A DNA stretch of 64,000 bases from Algoriphagus oliviformis (GCF_017254915.1 NZ_JAFKCT010000001.1:1-64000); one strand, 5' to 3'. Shown: positions 7,222 through 15,950, counted from the first letter of the stretch. Program-made: numbers and translations. Notes: generated by a model from the sequence alone, not told the origin.

Positions 7222-7938
7222 ATGAAAAAGCTCCTCTTAATATTGTTCCTTCTGGGCACTGGCGTGGCCCAGGCGCAGGACATCTTCAAAATGAAGATCT
7301 ATTCTACAGACCACTTGATGGAAATGCGCGACGAAATCAGCCTCACCGACGCGCAAGTCGCTAAGATCAAAAAGCTCCACGCCGACAATGCAGGCTCCTT
7401 TTCCACACTCAAATGGGATCTGGACGAGGCTACAAAAAAACTCAAAAGCATGCTGGATCAGCCCAAGATCGACCAGACCGCTGTATCCAGACAAATGGAC
7501 GAAGTCCTCCGCCTGGAAAACCAGATGAAAAAGACCCAGCTCAACACCATGGTCTCCATCAAAAACGAGCTCAGTCCCGAGCAGATCACCAAACTGGAGG
7601 CACGCAAGGTACTGGCTGTGGGAAAGGCATCATCGATCTCAGGCAGCCAAGTCCAGGTGGTTTCTGGCACAGGAAACGCAACTGCCAGCTCCGTAAACGG
7701 AACGACTTCAGTAAGCACATCGCCCAAGATTGCCGTAAGCGTGGCGGGAAGCGGAAAGCAACCTGCTTACTATATCGAAACCAAATCGGGCTTAAAGAAA
7801 GTAGCAACTTTGGAAAACATCGAGCCTAAGGACATCGAAAGCATGTCGGTGTTCAAAGGAGAAGAAGCGATCAAGAAGTATGGCCAGGAAGGCGAAAACG
7901 GCGTGATCGTGATCAAGCTGAAGGACAAGCCAGAGTAA
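7222..7938 (+). CDS. Periplasmic CpxP/Spy-like protein with a TonB-plug-like C-terminal motif (238 aa)
   Basis: A signal peptide (MKKLLLILFLLGTGVAQAQ) is followed by a helical domain, residues ~25-130, with two LTxxQ-like motifs (SLTDAQVAKIKKLH and LSPEQITKLEA), the mark of Spy/CpxP periplasmic chaperone or metal-sensing proteins. A low-complexity Ser/Thr/Gly linker (~135-175) leads to a C-terminal piece ending DIESMSVFKGEEAIKKYG and GENGVIVIKLK, which resembles the end of TonB-receptor plug domains and the tails of Bacteroidota BlaR1-like proteins. It follows the sigma/anti-sigma-like pair by 27 bp and is the likely effector or sensor of that system. A terminator follows. Confidence 0.75.
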   Translation: MKKLLLILFLLGTGVAQAQDIFKMKIYSTDHLMEMRDEISLTDAQVAKIKKLHADNAGSFSTLKWDLDEATKKLKSMLDQPKIDQTAVSRQMDEVLRLENQMKKTQLNTMVSIKNELSPEQITKLEARKVLAVGKASSISGSQVQVVSGTGNATASSVNGTTSVSTSPKIAVSVAGSGKQPAYYIETKSGLKKVATLENIEPKDIESMSVFKGEEAIKKYGQEGENGVIVIKLKDKPE

Positions 7939-7961
7939 GCGAACTCAAACCGACCAAAACC

Positions 7962-7992
7962 AAAAGAGGAAGGCTGGGCCTTCCTCTTTTTA
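7962..7992 (+). terminator. Terminator of the sigma-factor operon
   Basis: AAAGAGGAAGGC pairs perfectly with GCCTTCCTCTTT around TGG, followed by TTTAG. It closes the 6383-7938 transcription unit. Confidence 0.85.
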
Positions 7993-8049
7993 GTTTAATT
8001 TCATTTTCGTTGAGTCCATCCGGGTCGGGAAAATGTAGATCATACAGGC

Positions 8050-8274
8050 CTACTTTATCCCCCGCTCCTTCAGCCATTTCTCATTCATTTGCCTAAACTC
8101 TTCCAATGAATGTACTCTTCCTTCCTTGATGTCCGCCAAAGACTCATCCAGCCTCCTCTGCATCTCTTCTTGCACGAGAATATCCTCGATCCGCTCTAGG
8201 GTAGCGGCTTTCTCCACCTTCATCAGGCGCTGGATCAGCATTGATTTTAGCTCTTCCACTTCCATGTTTTCCAT
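8050..8274 (-). CDS. Antitoxin-like small protein without an adjacent toxin (74 aa)
   Basis: A highly charged, probably all-helical protein. The C-terminal part (RRLDESLADIKEGRVHSLEE, then FRQMNEKWLKERG) resembles the toxin-binding tails of antitoxins of the addiction-module type, which normally precede a RelE/ParE-like toxin. Only about 110 bp separate its stop from the convergent gene end at 7938 and no toxin ORF is present, so it is either an orphan antitoxin or an unrelated helical protein. Start at the first ATG (MENMEVEELKSM). Confidence 0.6.
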   Translation of the reverse strand: MENMEVEELKSMLIQRLMKVEKAATLERIEDILVQEEMQRRLDESLADIKEGRVHSLEEFRQMNEKWLKERGIK

Positions 8275-8323
8275 AAATTAACTTGAAGCATAATCGAAAA
8301 TACGCTTTTTCCCTAAATCAAGT

Positions 8324-10006
8324 TCAATCCAAAAACTTCCAGCTTGCCTTGTGGTTTTTGTCCAGCGGCTTGCCGGTGACCTTGGCCCGCAGGATCTCGA
8401 TGGGCATGGCGTTTTGGGTCATGATCAGGTCGTGAAATTCCTTCTCAGGCATCTTGCCGGAGTCCACCATCTCTTTGCGTAGCGAGTAGATCTCCAAAGC
8501 GCCGATCATGTACGCAATCTGATACAGCGGCCCATAGTTACCCTCGAAGGATCTTCTCACTTCCGCCTCGGCATTGGCGCGCTCGTGGCCCACCTTGTCC
8601 ACCAGCAGGTCGATGCATTGCTGTGGGGTCATCTGCTCCAGGTGGTAGCTGAGGGAGAAAATAATCCTTGCGCAGCGGTGCATTCTCCAGAAGAGCATGC
8701 CCACTTTGTCTTTGGCATCCCGGGGAAAATTGCGATCCCAAAGCACAAACTCCCAATACAGCGCCCAGCCTTCCGTCCAAAAAGGCGTTCCAAACATGCG
8801 GCGGTGCGTCATGTAGCGCTGGTTCATAAACTGCTGCAAATGGTGTCCTGGGATCAGCTCGTGCTGTACAGTCGCTCGGGAAAAATGCGGGTTGTTGCCG
8901 CGCATGGACATCATCTTGTCCTCGTGGCTCATTTCGGAGGTGGGATAGGAGATCTGGATGACTTCTCCCCCGAGGAAAAACGGGCTCACGCGCTGTCTTT
9001 CCGCAGAGATCATGGTCGTTCTCCAAGTCTCTTTCGCCAAAGGCGGCACGGTGATCCAGTCGTTTTTCTCCATGATTCCGATAGCTTCTTCACCCAATCT
9101 GGCCACTTCCTCCGGCCATGCTCCAGCGGGCAGATAGGTGTTTTTCACCATCTCCAAGGCTGCCTTCCAATCATTGCCGAAGCCGAGCTCGTTGGAGGCT
9201 TTGAGCATCTCCTTTTCACACCAGGCAAACTGCTTCTCTGCTTCCGCAATCAACTGCTCGGGCGTGTAGGCGATCATTTCAAAGCCCAATTGCTTTTCAA
9301 GCGCCTCGCGACCAATCGGCTTTCCTATGATCCCTGAGCCGTCGTCCTTCACGGAGTTGGTGTAGTGCTCGCGCAAAGCCTTGGCATAGGCCTTCATGCT
9401 GGCATCGAGTTTTTTCCAAGGCTCAGGCATCCACCAAGTGAAGGAAGGATCGTAGTCAAAGTAAAAGTCATAGGCTTCTTTCACGACTTTGTTCAGGCTT
9501 TCTACCGACTGGGCGGCCAGCTCGGCTTTTTGCCAAGAGGTGTATTTTGAGGTCGAAGGAACGGCCTTGAGCTGGGCATCCACTGCCTTGGCAACCTCAT
9601 TCCATGTCGCAGCGAGCGCTTGGGAGTCGGGCTGCTTAGCTCTACGCCGAGCCACGACAAAGTCTTCCAGGGGTTTTCCGAAAGCAACTACCGAGCTGAC
9701 TTCTGAAAATGCCCGCTGATCCAGATCCAAGGTGGCGAGCTGCTCTTCCAGAAAATTCCTAAAAAGAACGTAGTCGATCTTTCCGTCTTCGGAAAGCCCA
9801 TTATAGTTCTGCGCCTGCAAGGTCTTCAGGTAATCCTGATTGAACGCCAGCATTCGCGTAAAATATTCGGCGGAAAGCCGGTTGGTGTAGAGTCGGCCAA
9901 GGGCGCCTCGATCCGCCTGGTAGGCCGTGATCAGGTTGACCAGCTCGGTAGCCCAGGTCAGGGTCGTGCAAAAAACAAGCACGAATGATAGTAAGGTCTT
10001 TTTCAT
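8324..10006 (-). CDS. Secreted DUF885-family metallo-hydrolase (560 aa)
   Basis: The start at 10006 gives a clean signal peptide (MKKTLLSFVLVFCTTLTWA); a longer reading frame to 10054 lacks one. The DUF885 hallmark is visible at residues 382-389, HELIPGHH, a zinc-site motif of HExxPGH type, followed about 30 residues later by TEGWALYWE, a probable third-ligand region. The family is related to thermolysin-like/M32-like peptidases and is predicted to be a periplasmic peptidase or hydrolase; the substrate is unknown. Length is normal for the family. The gene is monocistronic with no obvious partner. Confidence 0.85.
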   Translation of the reverse strand: MKKTLLSFVLVFCTTLTWATELVNLITAYQADRGALGRLYTNRLSAEYFTRMLAFNQDYLKTLQAQNYNGLSEDGKIDYVLFRNFLEEQLATLDLDQRAFSEVSSVVAFGKPLEDFVVARRRAKQPDSQALAATWNEVAKAVDAQLKAVPSTSKYTSWQKAELAAQSVESLNKVVKEAYDFYFDYDPSFTWWMPEPWKKLDASMKAYAKALREHYTNSVKDDGSGIIGKPIGREALEKQLGFEMIAYTPEQLIAEAEKQFAWCEKEMLKASNELGFGNDWKAALEMVKNTYLPAGAWPEEVARLGEEAIGIMEKNDWITVPPLAKETWRTTMISAERQRVSPFFLGGEVIQISYPTSEMSHEDKMMSMRGNNPHFSRATVQHELIPGHHLQQFMNQRYMTHRRMFGTPFWTEGWALYWEFVLWDRNFPRDAKDKVGMLFWRMHRCARIIFSLSYHLEQMTPQQCIDLLVDKVGHERANAEAEVRRSFEGNYGPLYQIAYMIGALEIYSLRKEMVDSGKMPEKEFHDLIMTQNAMPIEILRAKVTGKPLDKNHKASWKFLD

Positions 10007-10143
10007 GGTTAGGAATTTTTTCTCTGGTTTCTTTTCGAACAAGGAACTCACCAATTAGGGCTATTTTTCTGGTTTCTGCTCGACCAGTCACGGAAATTCT
10101 TCTTTGTAGGCCCCTAAATCCAAACCTCAGCTTCACTCAAAAC

Positions 10144-10173
10144 CAAAAGACCACCCTTCAAGGTGGCCTTTTG
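10144..10173 (-). terminator. Terminator after the 69-aa membrane protein gene
   Basis: CAAAAG-CCACC pairs with GGTGG-CTTTTG around a 6-nt loop. The T-rich side on the minus strand lies downstream of the gene that ends at 10199. Confidence 0.6.
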
Positions 10174-10198
10174 TACTCGAGAATAGCTAGGGTTTTGG

Positions 10199-10408
10199 CT
10201 AGCGCTTCCTTCTCAGTAGCGCTACCAGGATCAGGATAAATGCCGCCGCGCCGACTACCCAGACCCAAGGCTGTTCGTACCATTCTGGCTTGCCCAGATC
10301 GATGTCGATGTCAAGCCCTCCGTCTTGCGCAAAGATCTGCAAAGAGATCATCATGCCCAGCACTGCCAGGACCGCGATTTTGTAATGTCTTATGATTAGC
10401 GTTTTCAT
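10199..10408 (-). CDS. Small membrane protein with signal peptide and C-terminal helix (69 aa)
   Basis: The N-terminus holds a signal-like helix (IAVLAVLGMMISLQIFAQ), followed by a short acidic segment (GGLDIDIDLGKPEWYEQP), one transmembrane helix (WVWVVGAAAFILILVALL) and a basic RRKR end. The positive-inside rule places the tail in the cytoplasm. Small proteins of this layout are common in Bacteroidota but have no known function. It lies 23 bp downstream of the barrel gene on the same strand and may be co-transcribed with it. Confidence 0.7.
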   Translation of the reverse strand: MKTLIIRHYKIAVLAVLGMMISLQIFAQDGGLDIDIDLGKPEWYEQPWVWVVGAAAFILILVALLRRKR

Positions 10409-10431
10409 GGTAAAAAGTGGTTAAGGTTAAC

Positions 10432-10968
10432 TTATTTGAATCGGATATTGTAAGTGACGGCCACCCCGAAGGTCTGCACGTCTATCGCCGTGTCGGAACC
10501 GAATACATGGTTGTAGTAGCCGAAAATATTCCAGTCATAATTGTGGTAGCCCAGCTGTGGTCTCACGTAGGCACCTCCGCTTTCGGCCATGCCATCGCCG
10601 GTATAGAAGGAATACCCGAGGTCAGTCCCCACAAATACCCCGGCGGGCTGGGGATAATAGCGAAACATCGCCCCCAAGGGGATCACGCCAAAGTCCTCGG
10701 CACCCATCACGTCAGACTTTGCGAAATAGTGCGTGTAACCGGAGGCGATACCCAAACCGAAATTGTCGGTCCTCATAAATTGTCCCGCAGCGTCCAATCC
10801 CAAAGCAAAGGAGGAGAAGTCTGCCACATCGCCAAGCGGAACCCCGGCGTTGATCCCGAGCTTCAACCAGGAATTGTCCTCGTTGATGTCTTCCAAATCT
10901 CTCGTAGTCTGTGCGTGTACAGCAAGTCCAGCAAGTAAAAACGCACCCATTAGCAATAGCTTTTTCAT
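10432..10968 (-). CDS. Outer-membrane beta-barrel protein (178 aa)
   Basis: A signal peptide (MKKLLLMGAFLLAGLAVHAQ) is followed by alternating hydrophobic/polar strands rich in Gly, Tyr and Phe (for example LGIASGYTHYFAK, FVGTDLGYSFYTG, YDWNIFGYYNHVF) and ends VAVTYNIRFK, an aromatic-terminated last strand typical of barrels recognised by the Bam machinery. Its size suits an 8-stranded OmpA/OmpW-like barrel. No ligand can be inferred. It is the first gene of a probable two-gene unit with the small membrane protein. Confidence 0.8.
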   Translation of the reverse strand: MKKLLLMGAFLLAGLAVHAQTTRDLEDINEDNSWLKLGINAGVPLGDVADFSSFALGLDAAGQFMRTDNFGLGIASGYTHYFAKSDVMGAEDFGVIPLGAMFRYYPQPAGVFVGTDLGYSFYTGDGMAESGGAYVRPQLGYHNYDWNIFGYYNHVFGSDTAIDVQTFGVAVTYNIRFK

Positions 10969-11126
10969 AGTTTGTTGGTTTACCGCTCCATTTCCAAAGC
11001 GAATGCCGCGACCAAGCCAAGCAGTGCATACAGGAATTCAACGAATTGAATTTCAACAGATTGAAAAACAAACCATCCTAAAAAGCAAAAGAAAGCCAGC
11101 ACTGATTTCGGGGAAAATTTTCCCCG

Positions 11127-12005
11127 CTATGCCCCAGTTCTTTCTGACTTTCGCCAGGCCAGGGGACTTAGGCCGGTCAGAGATTTGAAGCTGCGGTTGA
11201 AATAGGAGAGGTTTTCGAAGCCTACCTGAAAGGCAATCTCCGCCACGCCGAGGTCGGATTCGAGCAGCAGCTTTTTCGCCTGGGAGATCCGTACTTGCTG
11301 GAGGTACTGGGTAAAGGTCTTGCGGGTGTGCAGCTTAAAAAATCGGCAAAAGGCCTCCTTTCCCAGATTGGCACGGTCGGCCACCTCTTGTAGGGTGATC
11401 GCGCGGGCGCTTTCTTCGAAAACAAACTGCATCACCTGGTCCATGCGCTTCCCGTCCCGCTCCGAGAGTCCACGGATCAACGCCGGCCGGTTGAGCGGCT
11501 GAAGCTCCTCGCCCGCCTGATCCAGGATTGCCAATAGCTCCAGGGCCAGCTGAAATCGCCCAAGCCCCGAGCTTTTCGGAAATCGGTCAAAAATCTCCAC
11601 GACCTGCCTTTTCCCTTCTCCCAAAACCTGAAAGCACAATCCCGCAAAATCCCCAAACTTCCGAAGCGACTCCAATTCCTCCAGCTCCCCTAGCGCTTTG
11701 CCGAAGGCCTGAAAATCAAAAAAAACGGTATCTCCGGTCGACTTCAGCTCCCGCTCGGTGGCAAAATACTCCGGATCGCTACGGAACACGTGCGGGGCAT
11801 TTTCCCCCAAGAAAAACACATCCCCGGCCTGAAAACGCCCCAGATAATCCCCGCTGAGAAACTGCCCAGCCCCCTCCCGGATCACCGTGAGCTGTAGCTG
11901 GGGGTGCTGGTGGAGCTTGTCATAGAAGTGCCTCCCCCTGTCCTCCTGATAGCGTACAAACTCACTCTGGGACTTGGGGATCTGGAAGGAAATGATCTTG
12001 GCCAT
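11127..12005 (-). CDS. AraC-family transcriptional regulator (292 aa)
   Basis: The N-terminal half is a cupin-type ligand-binding domain (FYDKLHQHPQLQLTVIREG, then GDVFFLGENAPHVFRSDPEY). The C-terminal ~100 residues hold the paired AraC helix-turn-helix (ITLQEVADRANLGKEAFCRF and GVAEIAFQVGFENLSYFNRS). It is divergent from, and 173 bp away from, the first gene of the probable 4-hydroxyproline catabolic cluster, so it is the natural candidate for its activator, with hydroxyproline or an intermediate as effector. That link is inference from gene order. Confidence 0.9.
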   Translation of the reverse strand: MAKIISFQIPKSQSEFVRYQEDRGRHFYDKLHQHPQLQLTVIREGAGQFLSGDYLGRFQAGDVFFLGENAPHVFRSDPEYFATERELKSTGDTVFFDFQAFGKALGELEELESLRKFGDFAGLCFQVLGEGKRQVVEIFDRFPKSSGLGRFQLALELLAILDQAGEELQPLNRPALIRGLSERDGKRMDQVMQFVFEESARAITLQEVADRANLGKEAFCRFFKLHTRKTFTQYLQQVRISQAKKLLLESDLGVAEIAFQVGFENLSYFNRSFKSLTGLSPLAWRKSERTGA

Positions 12006-12116
12006 GGCGCTGTACTGATACCCAATTGAACAGTTTCAGCACAATCATACAAACAATAAATCAATATCGTATCACAATAAACCAATCGCGTGGAAGACCC
12101 GACACGAGTTGGAGAC

Positions 12117-12124
12117 TACTTTTG
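12117..12124 (+). promoter_or_regulatory. Candidate -7 box of the hydroxyproline cluster
   Basis: TACTTTTG matches the Bacteroidota TAnnTTTG -7 consensus exactly, 54 nt before the ATG at 12179. No TTG/TTTG lies at the proper -33 distance, which would fit dependence on the divergent AraC-type activator. Confidence 0.5.
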
Positions 12125-12178
12125 GGGTAAGTTTAGGACACTGTCCCTCCCATCAGCAATCAACAAAACACAGATACT

Positions 12179-13069
12179 ATGAACTGGAAAGGCGTATTCC
12201 CCGCAGTCACCACCAAATTCCACGCAGACGGCAGTCTGGATATGGACTTATTTTTCAAAAACCTGGACTTCCAATTAGAGTCCGGCGTCAATGGCATCAT
12301 CCTAGGCGGCACCCTAGGCGAGAGTTCCGTTTTGTCCCAGGAAGAAAAAATCACCCTTACGGGAGAAACCGTAAAATACATCAACGGACGTGTGCCCGTG
12401 ATCCTGAATATCGCCGAGGGCGCGACCCAAGACGCGCTGTTTTGGGCGAAGAAAGCCGAAGAACTTGGCGCATCCGGCCTCATGATCCTGCCTCCGATGC
12501 GCTACGCCGCTGATGCGAGAGAGGTCGTGACCTACTTCAAGACCGTCGCCAACTCCACCCAGCTCCCGATCATGATCTACAACAATCCGGTAGATTATAA
12601 GACTCTGGTGACCATCGACATGTTTGCCGAGCTGGCCGAGTGCGAAAACATCCAAGCCATCAAGGAATCCACCCGCGACATCTCCAACGTCACCCGCATG
12701 ATCAACCGATTCGGAGACCGTTACGCCCTGCTTTGCGGCGTGGACACGCTCGCGTTGGAGGAATTGCTCATGGGAGCTGTAGGCTGGGTTGCCGGTTTGG
12801 TTTGCGCGTTTCCGAAGGAGACCGTCACCATCTTTAACCTCGTGCAGGAAGGCAAAATCGAAGAAGCCCGGGAAATCTACCGCTGGTTCCTGCCTCTTTT
12901 GGAACTGGACATCCATCCCAAACTGGTGCAGTACATCAAGCTGGCCGAGCAGCACTGCGGCATCGGCTCAGAGCACGTTCGCGCGCCAAGGCTGACCCTG
13001 ATCGGCGAAGAAAGGGAAAGAATCGAGGCGATCATTGCCACAGGCTTGGCAAAAAGACCGAAATTGTAA
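12179..13069 (+). CDS. Dihydrodipicolinate synthase-family lyase, probable 1-pyrroline-4-hydroxy-2-carboxylate deaminase (296 aa)
   Basis: This is a TIM-barrel class I aldolase of the DapA/NAL family. Visible residues are Tyr134 (MIYNNPVDY) and the Schiff-base Lys162 (IQAIKEST), with GGTLGESSVLS as the substrate-loop motif. True DapA is unlikely because the gene lies with an ALDH, a proline-racemase-like epimerase and a D-amino-acid oxidoreductase. In the bacterial trans-4-hydroxy-L-proline pathway a DapA-like enzyme deaminates and dehydrates 1-pyrroline-4-hydroxy-2-carboxylate to 2-ketoglutarate semialdehyde, and that role is assigned here by context. It is the first gene of the cluster. Confidence 0.85.
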   Translation: MNWKGVFPAVTTKFHADGSLDMDLFFKNLDFQLESGVNGIILGGTLGESSVLSQEEKITLTGETVKYINGRVPVILNIAEGATQDALFWAKKAEELGASGLMILPPMRYAADAREVVTYFKTVANSTQLPIMIYNNPVDYKTLVTIDMFAELAECENIQAIKESTRDISNVTRMINRFGDRYALLCGVDTLALEELLMGAVGWVAGLVCAFPKETVTIFNLVQEGKIEEAREIYRWFLPLLELDIHPKLVQYIKLAEQHCGIGSEHVRAPRLTLIGEERERIEAIIATGLAKRPKL

Positions 13070-13168
13070 CAGAGACGGAAGACCGGAGACCGAAGACGGA
13101 AGAAGCCTTCGGTTTCCAGTTTACCCCTTTTCAAATTTCAAATCGTTCAAATCTCAAATTCCCTTTTC

Positions 13169-14614
13169 ATGAACTTCGACCCAATTTTCAATGCCGCCCA
13201 AGAAGCCTTTCTTTTCTACAAAAACCTTCCCGGTAAGGAAAAAGGAGCCTTCCTGGACACCCTGGCTGAAATCCTGGAATCCAAGCGATCCGAGATCGTC
13301 CCCCTGGCCGTAAAAGAATCCAATCTGCCCGAAGGCCGCATCAACGGCGAACTGGGCCGGACTACGGGGCAAATCCGTCTTTTCGCCAACATGGTGAAAG
13401 AGGGATCTTGGGTCGAAGCGACGATTGATCCGGCAGATCCAAACCGTGCCCCGCTGCCGAAAGCGGACATTCGGAGATTTCTCACGCCACTGGGACCGGT
13501 GGTCGTCTTTGGCGCGAGCAATTTCCCCTTGGCCTTTTCCACGGCGGGGGGGGACACCATTTCCGCTTTGGCGGCAGGTTGCCCAGTGATCTACAAAGCC
13601 CACCCAGCCCATCCCGAAACCTCCAGCAAGGTCTCCGAGTGCGTCCACGAAGCGATTGTAAAATCCGGTTTGCCCTCGGCACTCTTCACCCATGTGGAGG
13701 GAGGCATCGCCGAAGGACAGGCGCTGGTGCAGCATCCCCTGGCCAAAGCCGTCGCCTTCACCGGCTCCCACGTCGGTGGCATGGCGCTCTTCGACCTCGC
13801 CAACCGGCGCGACGAACCCATCCCAGTCTATGCGGAAATGGGTTCCGTCAACCCGATTTTCACTTTCTCGAAAAAGCTGGAAAACGAACTGGTGCCCCTG
13901 GCGAAAGCCTTCATCGGCTCGCTCACCCTTGGTGTGGGCCAGTTTTGCACCAACCCAGGCTTGATCTTCGTGCCGGAAGCGCAGGCCAAGGCCTTCGAAA
14001 ACGCCATTTCCGCTGAGCTCAACGACATCGCCTCCGCGCCCATGCTCCATCCGGGCATTGCGCAAGCCTACTACGACTCCATCCAATACCTGCAATCCAG
14101 AGAAGAACTTCGCTGGGTCAAAGTCGCCGATCCCAAGCACCTGATCAACGGCAGCACGGCTCTGGCAGAGATCAAAGCCGCAGACTGGCTGTCGGATGCG
14201 GTCTTCCAAAAAGAGGTCTTTGGTGCATTTGCCATGATGGTGGTGTACAAAACAGAAGACGAACTGCTGGAAATCGCCAAGAAGCTCCACGGACAGCTGA
14301 CCATCACCGTTTGGGCTGAAGCTGAGGAACTGCAAAACCAGCTTTTCCTGCTCAACCTCTTGGAAGAAAGATGCGGACGTCTGCTCTTCAGAGGCGTGCC
14401 CACCGGAGTGGAAGTCGGCTATGCCATGCAGCACGGCGGACCTTACCCATCGACCACTGCGCCAAACAGCACCTCCGTCGGAGCCCATGCGATCAAGCGT
14501 TTTGCCCGTCCGATCGCCTTCCAGGACATGCCGCAGGACTTGCTCCCCGACGCACTGAAGGACGGCAACCCGCTCGGAATCTGGAGACTGGTCAATGGAC
14601 AATACGAAAAGTAA
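13169..14614 (+). CDS. Aldehyde dehydrogenase, probable 2-ketoglutarate semialdehyde dehydrogenase (481 aa)
   Basis: NAD(P)-dependent aldehyde dehydrogenase with catalytic Cys260 (GVGQFCTNPG) and general-base Glu223 (YAEMGSVNP); FGASNFPLAFS is the typical cofactor/oxyanion segment and FTGSHVGG the nucleotide-binding turn. The sequence resembles the 2,5-dioxovalerate (ketoglutarate semialdehyde) dehydrogenase branch. In this cluster it would oxidise the product of the DapA-like enzyme to 2-ketoglutarate for the TCA cycle. The 99-bp space before it contains copies of a GGAAGACCGAAG-type short repeat; a 246-bp gap with a palindromic element follows. Confidence 0.88.
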   Translation: MNFDPIFNAAQEAFLFYKNLPGKEKGAFLDTLAEILESKRSEIVPLAVKESNLPEGRINGELGRTTGQIRLFANMVKEGSWVEATIDPADPNRAPLPKADIRRFLTPLGPVVVFGASNFPLAFSTAGGDTISALAAGCPVIYKAHPAHPETSSKVSECVHEAIVKSGLPSALFTHVEGGIAEGQALVQHPLAKAVAFTGSHVGGMALFDLANRRDEPIPVYAEMGSVNPIFTFSKKLENELVPLAKAFIGSLTLGVGQFCTNPGLIFVPEAQAKAFENAISAELNDIASAPMLHPGIAQAYYDSIQYLQSREELRWVKVADPKHLINGSTALAEIKAADWLSDAVFQKEVFGAFAMMVVYKTEDELLEIAKKLHGQLTITVWAEAEELQNQLFLLNLLEERCGRLLFRGVPTGVEVGYAMQHGGPYPSTTAPNSTSVGAHAIKRFARPIAFQDMPQDLLPDALKDGNPLGIWRLVNGQYEK

Positions 14615-14640
14615 GTTTATGCCCTTCGACTTCCAGCAAT

Positions 14641-14821
14641 ATTGTGTCACCCTGAGTCTGAATAACTCAGGAATTAACAAAAAGAAAATGACAAGAGTTA
14701 CCGCTCTAGAGATGCCTAAATCAAGATAAAATTTCGAAATACCAATAATTTCAAAACAAAACGCAGTCCGTCATTGGTAGCGGAGTCGAAGGGTTCTCGA
14801 CTCCGCTCGGACTGACACAAT
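14641..14821. repeat. 181-bp repeat-bounded element inside the hydroxyproline cluster
   Basis: ATTGTGTCA (14641-14649) and its exact reverse complement TGACACAAT (14813-14821) bound an A+T-rich stretch. At the right end a long hairpin is visible: CAGTCCG outside and GCGGAGTCGA inside (14764-14789) pair with TCGACTCCGC and CGGACTG (14797-14814). The words TGTCACCCTGAG and GGAGTCGAAGGGT are typical of dispersed REP-like repeats in this phylum. It occupies most of the 14615-14860 gap. Confidence 0.6.
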
Positions 14822-14860
14822 TTTACAATCTTGCAATTTTAGAATTTTCCAATCCTAACG

Positions 14861-15865
14861 ATGTCTTCCCGCCACACCTTTAGCTGCATCGACGCCCACA
14901 CCTGCGGCAACCCTGTTCGGGTCGTTTCCGGCGGCGTCCCCTTTCTGAAGGGCGAAAACATGCTGGAAAAGCGCCAGTATTTCCTCGAAAACCTGGACTG
15001 GATCCGCACTGGGCTCATGTTTGAGCCGCGGGGTCACGACATGATGTCGGGCTCCATGCTTTTCCCCCCACACGATCCGGCAAATGACTTCGCCGTCCTC
15101 TTCATCGAGACTTCCGGCTGCCTGCCCATGTGCGGGCATGGCACCATCGGCACCATCACCATCGCCATCGAGGAAGGCCTGATCCATCCCAAAACGCCGG
15201 GCTTTCTGCGAATGGAAGCTCCCGCCGGACTCGTGTTGATCGAGTACAAACAGGAGGGCAAAAAGGTCAAATCGGTGAAACTCACCAACGTCAAGAGTTT
15301 CTTGGCAGCTGAAAACCTCGAGATCGAAATCGAGACCCTCGGCAAGCTGACCGTAGATGTGGCCTATGGCGGCAACTTCTATTGCATCGTCGATCCACAG
15401 GAGAATTTTCCCGGCATAGAGCACTTCAAGGCTGAGCAGCTCATCGCCATGGCCCGGGACCTTCGCCAAAAGATGAACGAGCGCTATGATTTCGTCCATC
15501 CCGAGCATGACAAGATCCGCGGCCTTTCCCACGTACTCTGGACGGGAAAAACGCTTGACCCAACGAGTACAGCCCGAAACGCCGTCTTCTATGGAGACAA
15601 AGCCATCGACCGCTCACCCTGCGGCACCGGCACCTCAGCCCGGATGGCGCAATGGTTTGCCAAAGGCTGGCTGAAGCCCGGGGATGAATTCGTCCACGAG
15701 AGCTTCATCGGGTCCAAGTTCATCGGCCGCATCGAGGAAGTGTGCGAGATCGCTGGCAAGCCCGCCATCGTCCCGAGCATAGAAGGCTGGGCCAAAGTGT
15801 ACGGATACAATACCATCATCCTGGACGACGACGACCCGTACGTGCATGGATTTCAAGTGATTTAA
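14861..15865 (+). CDS. 4-hydroxyproline epimerase (proline racemase family, 334 aa)
   Basis: Both catalytic cysteines of the family are present: Cys91 in PMCGHGTIG and Cys254 in SPCGTGTSARMA. A Thr in place of the second Cys would indicate a trans-3-hydroxyproline dehydratase. The enzyme interconverts trans-4-hydroxy-L-proline and cis-4-hydroxy-D-proline without cofactor, the first step of the pathway. The family also includes proline racemases, but the neighbouring D-amino-acid oxidoreductase, DapA-like lyase and ketoglutarate-semialdehyde dehydrogenase favour hydroxyproline. Start at the first ATG (MSSRHTFSCIDAHTCGN). Confidence 0.9.
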   Translation: MSSRHTFSCIDAHTCGNPVRVVSGGVPFLKGENMLEKRQYFLENLDWIRTGLMFEPRGHDMMSGSMLFPPHDPANDFAVLFIETSGCLPMCGHGTIGTITIAIEEGLIHPKTPGFLRMEAPAGLVLIEYKQEGKKVKSVKLTNVKSFLAAENLEIEIETLGKLTVDVAYGGNFYCIVDPQENFPGIEHFKAEQLIAMARDLRQKMNERYDFVHPEHDKIRGLSHVLWTGKTLDPTSTARNAVFYGDKAIDRSPCGTGTSARMAQWFAKGWLKPGDEFVHESFIGSKFIGRIEEVCEIAGKPAIVPSIEGWAKVYGYNTIILDDDDPYVHGFQVI

Positions 15866-15866
15866 A

Positions 15867-15948
15867 AGACGCAAGACATTAGACACAAGTATCAAGACTT
15901 CCGCACCCCTTGGGTCTAGCGTCTTGCTACTAGCTACTTGATACTTAT
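15867..15948. repeat. Interleaved inverted repeats, 'AAGTATCAAG' family
   Basis: AAGACGCAAGAC (15867-15878) pairs with GTCTAGCGTCTT (from about 15914), and AAGTATCAAG (15886-15895) with CTTGATACTT (15938-15947). The same AAGTATCAAG word recurs inside the ABC-F gene at 36561-36592. It fills the space between the epimerase and oxidoreductase genes. Confidence 0.65.
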
Positions 15949-15950
15949 TC

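Noticed and set aside
13154..14680. 508-codon open frame antisense to the aldehyde dehydrogenase gene
   Set aside because: Shadow of a real gene in G+C-rich DNA; no recognisable protein features. Similar long shadows at 2508-3884, 31024-32763, 43756-44952, 50800-52062 and 52512-53693 were dropped for the same reason.
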